A stretch of DNA of 51,497 nucleotides from a virus. The notes beneath the pieces were generated by a model. The model saw only the letters and a program-made list of their open reading frames with translations. It ran no database searches and was not told where the DNA came from. The DNA is taken from positions 1 to 51,497 of the IMG/VR virus record IMGVR_UViG_3300034374_010380, one strand, 5' to 3'. A program made the translations under genes and the position numbers. Positions 42,154 to 51,300 of this stretch are shown piece by piece; the first letter of the stretch is position 1, and each line of letters opens with the position of its first letter.

Positions 42154-43190
42154 GAAAGTTCAAGTATTTCCTTTATCTTATCTATATCTGCACTTACAGA
42201 GTCAGGACTCAAATAGGAAACTAGCGGGTCCTCGTCGTATGAATCCATATAAGGATCCAGTCTTTTCATCAAGATAGGGAGCTGCCACGATAGGGTTTCC
42301 TTGATAACTATGGGGTTTAATTCCCAGTTAGATGTGAAAACAAATAGATCCGCAGCTGCATAAAAATCATCAGTATCATTCCTTTCACCCCATATTTTAC
42401 AGTTGACCGGTAGATCCTCCATTAGGGGTTCCCAATAAGATTGGAAGTTAGGAGCTTGATTTCCTATAAAATGGAACTGCACCGGATAATCAACCATCAT
42501 CCTTGCAAATTCTATAAGGAGTCCCTGATTTTTACCAGGTGTAAACAGACCCACGTTTATCACGTGTTTCAGATCTGGATTTAACCCCAATTTTTCAAGA
42601 GCTCCTTTCCTTGGAGGTCTTTCTTTTTTTTCGATCGGATATTCCAGTATATCAATTGGAGTACCGAGGGGGGAGAACCTTTCAACCATCCACTGGTTAA
42701 CCATGACAAGCTTATCAGGAACCCATAATTTATCATCGGGGGAAATATTAGAGCTGTGGCAGGTTTCGTATATAAAATAAGGTCTATCTAAGGAAAAAAT
42801 CTTCTCACAGATATCCTCATCAACAAAGAACTCCACGAAATCATCAAAGTGTATAACATCGGGACAGATATCGTCAATGAGTCCTAGTATCTCACTCTTA
42901 TCCTCGCCCAAGCAATAAAATCTATCACCCAATTTTTCAGAAATCCTATCCCTCTGAACCACATAAGCCTCCGATGTATTGCTATATTGTATACAGTATA
43001 TCTCAGCATCCTCATATAAGCATTCTATCTTCTTATAAAGGTACTGGGGCATACCTCCAGTGGACAAATGGGGAGCAACAAATAATATCCTTGGTTTACC
43101 CCCAGTTATCTCACGTATCCTGCTATCCAGTCCATTTACAGTGCGGATTAACTCATATTTAACCTTTCTTAGTTCAGTCGAGGCAAGCAT
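42150..43190 (-). CDS. GT4-family glycosyltransferase
   Basis: The protein has an N-terminal FVAPHLSTGGMPQYLYKK (acceptor-domain loop typical of GT4). Its C-terminal donor domain contains INVGLFTPGKNQGLL, QFHFIGNQ, DDFYAAADLFVFTSNWELNP and the E-x7-E motif ELNPIVIKE. I choose the ATG at 43190 (346 aa); a TTG three codons earlier directly after the previous stop is possible. It overlaps the heptosyltransferase-like gene by 4 nt, so the two probably act in one glycosylation pathway. Donor and acceptor are unknown. Confidence 0.82.
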   Translation of the reverse strand: MLASTELRKVKYELIRTVNGLDSRIREITGGKPRILFVAPHLSTGGMPQYLYKKIECLYEDAEIYCIQYSNTSEAYVVQRDRISEKLGDRFYCLGEDKSEILGLIDDICPDVIHFDDFVEFFVDEDICEKIFSLDRPYFIYETCHSSNISPDDKLWVPDKLVMVNQWMVERFSPLGTPIDILEYPIEKKERPPRKGALEKLGLNPDLKHVINVGLFTPGKNQGLLIEFARMMVDYPVQFHFIGNQAPNFQSYWEPLMEDLPVNCKIWGERNDTDDFYAAADLFVFTSNWELNPIVIKETLSWQLPILMKRLDPYMDSYDEDPLVSYLSPDSVSADIDKIKEILELS

Positions 43191-43199
43191 AAGATCCAA

Positions 43200-43475
43200 T
43201 TAAGATTTCGTATAAACCCCAGTGGAAAAATCTAATTTACCCTCACCATATTTCTGAACGATCTTCTCCGTTAGCTCCCTCTCTTTGACATTAAGATCTT
43301 CGGATTCCTTTAGTCCCAGAGACATCTCAGTATTCAGATCTGATAAATCGACCTCCAGAAAATGTTTTTTGATGGAGATACGCCCAAGCAATTCCACATT
43401 CTCTCTTATTTTATTTCTGAGGTCAACTATTTCGTTAAACTCATCATCCTGCAGTTTTATTTCTTCAGTGCTCAT
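43200..43475 (-). CDS. Small coiled-coil hypothetical protein
   Basis: This 91-residue, highly charged helical protein has heptad-like Leu/Ile spacing (about 15-70). Its C-terminus EKIVQKYGEGKLDFSTGVY resembles tails seen in other small T4-like phage proteins of unknown role. It is followed immediately by the glycosyltransferase gene. Confidence 0.6.
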   Translation of the reverse strand: MSTEEIKLQDDEFNEIVDLRNKIRENVELLGRISIKKHFLEVDLSDLNTEMSLGLKESEDLNVKERELTEKIVQKYGEGKLDFSTGVYTKS

Positions 43476-43516
43476 ATACTTTTTCTATTTTATAGAATCG
43501 TTTTTCCTTTTATTCC

Positions 43517-44092
43517 CTATTTTTCCGTATTGAAACCAAAAACCTGACACAACCTACCATCCTCCATGGACTGTCCGAAATTATTTGTTATTCTATTAAA
43601 TGTGTCACTCTGATAAATAACCATCCTATTATACAGATTAGAAAAGCTATCCACAGTATGCCATTTAGTTAGATCGGATTTATCCAGATTAACCGGAGAG
43701 GTCTCGGAGATATCAGGAGGGAATTGTGAATCTTCCCATTTATTAAGTCCGGTCTCTTTGTGTCTCAGGATGGAAATTCCACCCTCGAGGGGTGCATTTG
43801 GGGTAAGGAATATAATTGCGGTCCAGTCAGGATATTCCGTATTGGATACCACTACCGGATCTGCAGATACAGAAAGGGTAAATCTTCCACTCCCTGGTTC
43901 CCACCCAGTTATCTCACCCGCAGTGGACATCATAATTCCAGCAATAGATTCCTTGATGGAATTAGCAAGAAACGGGGAGGATTCAGCCCTACCTAAATCC
44001 AGATTTTTGGAATACTCCTGGGATAGAGCAAAATTTCTTACATCTCCGGGGTTCTTATAAAAATCCTCTACAATAATGGATTTAACTCTCAT
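43517..44092 (-). CDS. 2OG-Fe(II) oxygenase-like protein (DUF6445-type), iron ligands apparently lost
   Basis: This 191-residue protein begins IIVEDFYKNPGDVRNFALSQ and contains WTAIIFLTPNAPLEGGISIL and NRMVIYQSDTFNRITNNFGQ, the order found in phage and bacterial DUF6445/2OG-oxygenase proteins. Where active members have an H-x-D before the LTPN strand and a second His in the 'D-F-H-S' position, this protein has non-ligand residues (SNTEY; DTFNR). It may be a non-catalytic binding version. It sits between the fibre block and the glycosyltransferases. Family moderately sure, activity doubtful. Confidence 0.5.
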   Translation of the reverse strand: MRVKSIIVEDFYKNPGDVRNFALSQEYSKNLDLGRAESSPFLANSIKESIAGIMMSTAGEITGWEPGSGRFTLSVSADPVVVSNTEYPDWTAIIFLTPNAPLEGGISILRHKETGLNKWEDSQFPPDISETSPVNLDKSDLTKWHTVDSFSNLYNRMVIYQSDTFNRITNNFGQSMEDGRLCQVFGFNTEK

Positions 44093-44164
44093 AGTAAAAA
44101 AATTCAGATGTTATACTGTAATAAGGGTTAAATATTTCACACCGAATCCAATTATAAATCGCTA

Positions 44165-44839
44165 TTAAGAATTATTCACGGTAGTTATATTAGCCAGATT
44201 AACATTGTTTACCTGAGCAATATCGCTGTTCGCAACCCAGTTAATGTCATGACCCCAAGCATTATAGGTTACAGTTATGGAGGAAGCAGACCCCACAGTG
44301 ATAGATCCCCAATAGCTTGATGTACCAGGACTAACATCGTCCAAGTCATGGTCTTTTTCTACTATTACCAAATTTAATGCCCCCGTATTAGCCAGAGTAA
44401 CCGCATTAGCATTTAGAGCGAAACTCATACCAGTATTGGCACTAAACGGCACGGGGCTACATAAGGTGTTAGCTGGATCCCACTTCGCTTCTATTTCAAA
44501 GTCAGTAGAGGCGAGAACGGTAGTTGTAGCGTTGGCAAAAGCGAAACTCTCGCACACAACAATGTCTCCTATACCATTATTGTTGCCGGTAAAAAAGTTA
44601 AGAGTTATGCCTGTAATACTTCCAGCGTAAGCCGAGGTATCATACCAATAATAAGTTCTACCCAAGTAATACTGGTTTCCTGCTCTAGCTATGATCACCC
44701 TATTACCTACATCAATCTGGCTCGACACAGTAGTAGTTTGCACCAAACCCGATGTCGCCCAGCGTGTATCGTACCATGCTGCATGTGCTCCTGTGCGTAT
44801 ACTTCCCCTTCCGCTCGAATTTACTGTTGCTGTTGCCAT
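44165..44839 (-). CDS. Beta-rich probable virion/fibre-associated protein
   Basis: This 224-residue protein is rich in Asn, Thr, Ser, Ala and Val, has few charged residues, and shows repeated alternating strands (GSITGITLNFFTGNNNGIGD, SITVGSASSITVTYNAWG). This composition is typical of phage fibre or adhesin beta-sandwich domains. No exact family is recognised. Its ATG lies inside the end of the methyltransferase gene (19-nt overlap), linking it to the fibre operon. Confidence 0.6.
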   Translation of the reverse strand: MATATVNSSGRGSIRTGAHAAWYDTRWATSGLVQTTTVSSQIDVGNRVIIARAGNQYYLGRTYYWYDTSAYAGSITGITLNFFTGNNNGIGDIVVCESFAFANATTTVLASTDFEIEAKWDPANTLCSPVPFSANTGMSFALNANAVTLANTGALNLVIVEKDHDLDDVSPGTSSYWGSITVGSASSITVTYNAWGHDINWVANSDIAQVNNVNLANITTVNNS

Positions 44840-45390
44840 TTAGGTAAATAATATGTTGTGTGATTAAAGTATTTATTTGGTGGGGGATTGATCTCATATT
44901 TATCGTAGGTAACACCCGATAATTTCCACACATTATCCCGTCCGTTAATTGCGTTCCACCAAGTAGCAAGGCCAGAGGGCTTCACAAGACTCGGGAGAAC
45001 CTCCCCAAAAAACTGATTATCCTCATCCCCGAAGGTATCATAAAGAACACCATCATAAGTGGATAAACTTTGAAGACTCTGATACCACCCATCGCTTACC
45101 ACAATCACATTAGGTTTATCCAAAGCCCATTCATTCAACCTTGGGATAACCTCGGGATGATTCTCCACGATGGTATGAGATCTTATTGGATGTGATTGTA
45201 TGTAATTAGCAGATATGCCCATACCGAATCCAATCTCCAATATATCACCACCTCTCTGACAAATGTAATCAGCAGAAGCCTTCATTAGCTCATCCTCCCA
45301 GTCCATCATTACTTCCATTTCCCCGTCCAGGTCTGAGTAATAAACTATTCTATCGTCATAAAAACTAAGGTTTCTCTCAATATACCTCAT
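44821..45390 (-). CDS. SAM-dependent methyltransferase, GAMT/RMT2-like
   Basis: This protein of about 189 residues has the SAM-binding motif GGDILEIGFGMGISANYIQ and the acidic motif HTIVENHPEVIPRLNEWA, then YDGVLYDTFGDE. The order WE-ELM, GG-ILE-GFGMGI, IVE-P-V, DG-LYDT matches guanidinoacetate methyltransferase and the related arginine methyltransferase RMT2. The frame opens upstream at a TTG inside the fibre gene, but the ATG at 45390, 4 nt after the fibre stop, is the plausible start. Substrate unknown; guanidino or arginine side chains are the family precedent. The position directly after the giant fibre gene suggests virion protein modification; inference. Confidence 0.78.
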   Translation of the reverse strand: MRYIERNLSFYDDRIVYYSDLDGEMEVMMDWEDELMKASADYICQRGGDILEIGFGMGISANYIQSHPIRSHTIVENHPEVIPRLNEWALDKPNVIVVSDGWYQSLQSLSTYDGVLYDTFGDEDNQFFGEVLPSLVKPSGLATWWNAINGRDNVWKLSGVTYDKYEINPPPNKYFNHTTYYLPKWQQQQ

Positions 45391-45394
45391 AATC

Positions 45395-48300
45395 TTATAG
45401 CTTAACAAAGGTGTTATCGGGACAGAAGTAAATGAGCTCCGTGCTTGCGTCCACGATATACCCAACTATCCTCACAATTTCGCCAGTTCCTGATGGGATT
45501 GTGGTACTACAACGTCCAGCAAATGAATCGTTTAGGTATAGAATATCACCCGCGTTACCTGATATATTAAATCCTAGATTAACCAACCCTCTAAGAAGGA
45601 TAGCTTTACCGGCAGCACCATCAAGTGAAACACCTAGCAAATCCGACGCGGTAGTACTTCCGTTATTAGCCTGAGCAGCGGCGTTCCAGTTACCCTGCCA
45701 TGCATAGATAAATCCAGCAGTTGTTGAATTCTGTAATCCCCATTGATCCGCAATTATCGATCCGGATCCAACATATCCCGCTGTAGTTACGGTAGGTTTT
45801 GTTTGTACTATTCCTGTCTGTGTATTCTTCGCGACACTTAAGAGCGAATCAATAGTGGCATTCTGTGAGACATCCAAAGCTCCAGTAACCTGTAGTAGCG
45901 AGCCAGTAAATAGGAGATTTGTCTCTCCGTTTAATTCACCCGTAGTATTGCTACCCGTGATTACTCTGTTGTTAGAGTTGTTGTTAATAGTAGCTGTTCC
46001 AGATGAACCCGAAGACCCAGAGGATCCAGAAGATCCTGAAGAACCTGAGTTACCTGAAGATCCAGAAGATCCTGAGTTACCTGAAGATCCTGATGATCCT
46101 GAAGAACCTGAGGTTCCAGAAGATCCAGAAGATCCTGAGTTACCCGAGTTACCTGAAGATCCTGAAGAACCTGAGTTACCAGATGATCCTGAAGAACCTG
46201 AGGTTCCAGAAGATCCTGAAGAACCTGAGTTACCTGAAGATCCAGAAGATCCTGAGTTACCTGAAGATCCTGATGATCCTGAAGAACCTGAGGTTCCAGA
46301 AGATCCAGAAGATCCTGAGTTACCCGAGTTACCTGAAGATCCTGAAGAACCTGAGTTACCTGAAGATCCTGATGAACCTGATGATCCCGAAGATCCTGAC
46401 GAACCCGAAGAACCTGAGGTTCCAGAAGATCCAGAAGATCCAGAAGAACCTGAGGAACCGGAAGTTCCAGAAGATCCTGATGATCCCGAGTTACCTGAGG
46501 ATCCCGAAGAACCTGAGTTACCTGAAGATCCTGATGAGCCTGATGATCCCGAAGATCCTGATGAACCCGAAGAACCTGAGGTTCCAGAAGATCCAGAAGA
46601 ACCTGAGTTACCTGAAGATCCAGAGGAACCTGATGATCCCGAAGATCCTGATGAACCCGACGAGCCTGAGGTTCCAGAAGATCCAGAAGAACCTGAAGAA
46701 CCTGAAGAACCTGAGGTTCCAGAAGATCCTGAAGAACCTGAGTTACCTGAGGATCCCGAAGAACCTGAGTTACCTGAAGATCCTGATGAGCCTGATGATC
46801 CCGAAGATCCTGATGAACCCGAAGAACCTGAGGTTCCAGAAGATCCAGAAGAACCTGAGTTACCTGAAGATCCAGAGGAACCTGATGATCCCGAAGAACC
46901 GCTAGATCCTGAGGATCCTGAGGTTCCAGAAGATCCAGAAGAACCTGAGTTACCTGAAGATCCTGATGAACCTGATGATCCCGAAGATCCTGATGAACCC
47001 GAAGAACCTGAGGTTCCAGAAGATCCAGAAGAACCTGAGTTACCAGAAGAACCTGATGATCCGGAAGAACCTGATGAACCCGACGAACCTGAGGTTCCAG
47101 AAGAACCAGAAGAGCCTGAGTTACCGGAAGAACCAGAAGAACCTGATGATCCGGAAGAACCTGATGATCCGGAAGAACCGGAAGAACCTGATGAGCCGGA
47201 AGTTCCAGAAGATCCAGAAGAACCTGAGGTTCCAGAAGCCCCAGATACACCCGAGGTTCCCGATGAACCAGAAGAACCCGAAGAACCGGAGGAACCACTA
47301 GATCCTGATGATCCAGATGAGCCTGATGAACCGCTAGATCCTGAAGATCCCGAAGAACCGCTAGATCCTGAGGATCCTGAGGTTCCAGAAGAACCCGATG
47401 AACCGCTAGATCCTGATGAACCTGAAGTTCCAGAAGAACCTGAAGAACCCGATGATCCAGATGAACCCGATGATCCAGATGAACCACTAGATCCTGATGA
47501 TCCCGATGAACCGCTAGATCCTGATGATCCTGAAGTTCCAGAAGAACCCGATGAACCTGAAGATCCAGATGAACCACTAGAACCTGATGTTCCAGAAGAC
47601 CCTGATGATCCAGAAGATCCAGAAGATCCCGATGAACCTGATGAACCACTAGATCCTGAAGTTCCAGCAGTTCCTGATGAACCTGAAGAACCTGATGTTC
47701 CAGAAGACCCTGATGATCCAGAAGATCCAGAAGATCCAGAAGAGCCTGAAGTTCCAGCAGTTCCTGATGAACCTGAGGATCCTGAAGTTCCAGAAGAACC
47801 GCTAGATCCTGATGATCCAGAAGATCCCGATGATCCAGAAGAGCCGCTAGAGCCTGAAGTTCCAGCAGTTCCTGATGAACCTGAGGATCCTGAAGTTCCA
47901 GAAGAACCGCTAGATCCTGATGATCCAGAAGATCCCGATGATCCAGAAGAGCCGCTAGAGCCTGAAGTTCCAGCAGTTCCTGATGAACCTGAAGAACCTG
48001 AAGAACCTGAAGAACCTGATGTTCCAGAAGACCCTGATGATCCAGAAGATCCAGAAGATCCAGAAGATCCTGAAGTTCCAGCAGTTCCTGATGAACCTGA
48101 AGACCCAGACGATCCAGAAGACCCAGAGGATCCAGAAGAGCCGCTAGAGCCTGAAGTTCCAGCAGTTCCTGATGAACCCGATGAACCAGAAGCTCCAGAA
48201 ACTCCAGAGGTTCCAGAAGTTCCAGAAGATCCAGAGGTTCCAGAAGAACCTGATGAACCCGAAGAGCCAGAAGAACCGCTAGATCCAGAAGATCCCGAAG

Positions 48301-51300
48301 ATCCCGAAGATCCAGAAGAGCCGCTAGATCCTGAAGTTCCAGCAGTTCCTGATGAACCTGAAGATCCTGAAGTTCCAGAAGAACCGCTAGATCCAGAAGA
48401 TCCAGAAGATCCCGATGATCCAGAAGAGCCGCTAGAGCCTGAAGTTCCAGCAGTTCCTGATGAACCTGAAGATCCTGAAGAGCCAGAAGAACCGCTAGAT
48501 CCCGAAGATCCCGAAGATCCAGAAGAGCCGCTAGATCCTGAAGTTCCAGCAGTTCCTGATGAACCTGAAGATCCTGAAGTTCCAGAAGAACCGCTAGATC
48601 CAGAAGATCCAGAAGATCCCGATGATCCAGAAGAGCCGCTAGAACCTGAAGTTCCAGCAGTTCCTGATGAACCTGAAGATCCTGAAGTTCCAGAAGAACC
48701 ACTAGATCCCGAAGATCCCGAAGATCCAGAAGAGCCGCTAGATCCTGAAGTTCCAGCAGTTCCTGATGAACCCGAAGATCCTGAAGTTCCAGAAGAACCG
48801 CTAGATCCAGAAGATCCCGATGATCCAGAAGAGCCGCTAGAGCCTGAAGTTCCAGCAGTTCCTGATGAACCTGAAGAGCCAGATGAACCACTAGATCCAG
48901 AAGATCCTGATGATCCCGATGAACCGCTAGATCCTGATGAACCTGAAGTTCCAGAAGAACCTGAGGAACCGCTAGATCCAGAAGATCCAGAAGATCCTGA
49001 TGATCCTGATGATCCTGATGATCCTGAAGTTCCAGAAGAACCTGAGGTTCCAGAAGAACCTGAAGAGCCAGATGAACCGCTAGATCCTGAAGATCCAGAA
49101 GATCCTGATGATCCCGATGAACCGCTAGATCCTGATGATCCAGATGAACCGCTAGATCCCGATGATCCTGAAGTTCCAGAAGAACCTGAGGTTCCAGAAG
49201 ATCCAGAAGAACCTGAAGATCCAGATGAACCTGATGAACCGCTAGATCCAGAAGAACCTGATGAACCACTAGATCCTGAAGTTCCAGAAGAACCTGAGGT
49301 TCCAGAAGATCCAGAAGAACCGCTAGATCCTGATGATCCAGAAGAACCGCTAGATCCCGATGAACCACTAGATCCTGAAGATCCTGAAGTTCCAGAAGAA
49401 CCTGAGGTTCCAGAAGATCCGCTAGATCCTGATGATCCAGATGAACCGCTAGATCCTGATGATCCCGAAGTTCCAGCAGATCCTGATGAACCTGAAGAGC
49501 CAGACGAACCGCTAGATCCAGAAGATCCTGAAGTTCCAGCAGATCCAGAGGTTCCAGAAGATCCTGATGAACCTGAAGAGCCAGATGAACCGCTAGATCC
49601 AGAAGATCCTGATGAACCTGATGATCCTGAAGTTCCAGCAGATCCTGATGAACCTGATGAACCGCTAGATCCCGATGATCCTGAAGTTCCGGAAGATCCT
49701 GAAGATCCAGAAGAACCTGATGAACCGCTAGATCCTGATGAACCTGAAGATCCTGATGAACCTGATGATCCTGAAGTTCCAGCAGATCCTGATGAACCTG
49801 AAGAGCCAGACGAACCGCTAGATCCCGATGATCCTGAAGTTCCAGCAGATCCAGAGGTTCCAGAAGATCCTGATGAACCTGAAGAGCCAGACGAACCGCT
49901 AGATCCAGAAGATCCTGATGAACCTGATGAACCTGATGATCCTGAAGTTCCAGCAGATCCTGATGAACCTGAAGAGCCAGATGAACCGCTAGATCCCGAT
50001 GATCCTGAAGTTCCAGCAGATCCAGAGGTTCCAGAAGATCCAGAAGAACCTGAAGATCCAGAAGAACCTGATGAACCGCTAGATCCCGATGATCCTGAAG
50101 TTCCGGAAGAACCTGAGGTTCCGGAAGATCCTGAAGATCCAGAAGAACCTGATGAACCGCTAGATCCTGATGAACCTGAAGATCCTGATGAACCTGATGA
50201 TCCTGAAGTTCCAGCAGATCCTGATGAACCTGATGAACCGCTAGATCCCGATGATCCCGAAGTTCCGGAAGAACCTGATGAACCGCTAGATCCTGAAGAT
50301 CCAGAAGAGCCTGAGGTTCCAGAAGATCCAGAAGAACCGCTAGATCCTGATGAACCTGATGAACCGCTAGATCCTGATGATCCTGAAGTTCCAGAAGAAC
50401 CTGATGAACCGCTAGATCCTGATGATCCCGAAGTTCCAGCAGATCCAGAGGTTCCAGAAGATCCAGAAGAACCTGAAGATCCAGATGAACCTGATGAACC
50501 TGATGAACCGCTAGATCCTGAAGATCCAGAAGATCCAGATGAACCTGATGAACCACTAGATCCTGAAGTTCCAGAAGAACCTGAGGTTCCAGAAGATCCA
50601 GAAGAACCTGAAGATCCAGATGAACCTGATGAACCTGATGAACCGCTAGATCCTGAAGATCCAGAAGATCCAGATGAACCTGATGAACCACTAGATCCTG
50701 AAGTTCCAGAAGAACCTGAGGTTCCAGAAGATCCAGAAGATCCAGAAGAACCAGAAGAACCTGAAGATCCAGAAGAACCTGAAGATCCAGAAGAACCTGA
50801 TGAACCGCTAGATCCTGAAGATCCTGAAGTTCCAGAAGAACCTGAGGTTCCAGCAGATCCTGAAGATCCAGAAGAACCTGATGAACCGCTAGATCCAGAT
50901 GAACCTGATGAACCGCTAGATCCTGATGATCCCGACGAACCGCTAGATCCTGATGATCCTGAAGTTCCAGAAGAACCTGAGGTTCCAGAAGATCCAGAAG
51001 AACCTGAAGATCCAGATGAACCTGATGAACCGCTAGATCCTGAAGATCCTGAAGTTCCAGAAGAACCTGAGGTTCCAGAAGATCCAGAAGAACCTGAAGA
51101 TCCAGAAGAACCTGATGAACCGCTAGATCCTGATGACCCTGAAGTTCCAGAAGAACCTGAGGTTCCAGAAGATCCGGAAGAACCGCTAGATCCTGATGAT
51201 CCAGAAGAACCGCTAGATCCTGATGATCCCGATGAACCGCTAGATCCTGATGATCCTGAAGTTCCAGAAGAACCTGAGGTTCCAGAAGATCCAGAAGATC

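Noticed and set aside
45391-45465. Upstream extension of the methyltransferase from a TTG
   Set aside because: It would overlap the fibre gene by 71 nt and lacks family similarity; the ATG 4 nt after the fibre stop fits the family.
45395-45877. Separate 160-residue gene starting with TTG
   Set aside because: The frame is continuous upstream with the collagen-like repeat; it is the C-terminal domain of that protein.
46003-47301. Plus-strand open frames in the repeat (Lys/Ile/Leu/Asn low complexity)
   Set aside because: They are antisense to the collagen-like repeat, have no ribosome binding site or family resemblance, and are a by-product of the repeat.
45961-50691. 1576-codon minus-strand open frame made of Leu, Asp, His, Gln and Val
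   Set aside because: It is one base out of register with the Gly-X-Y frame that continues into a normal C-terminal domain. The 9-bp repeat has no stops in several frames, so long shadow frames are expected.
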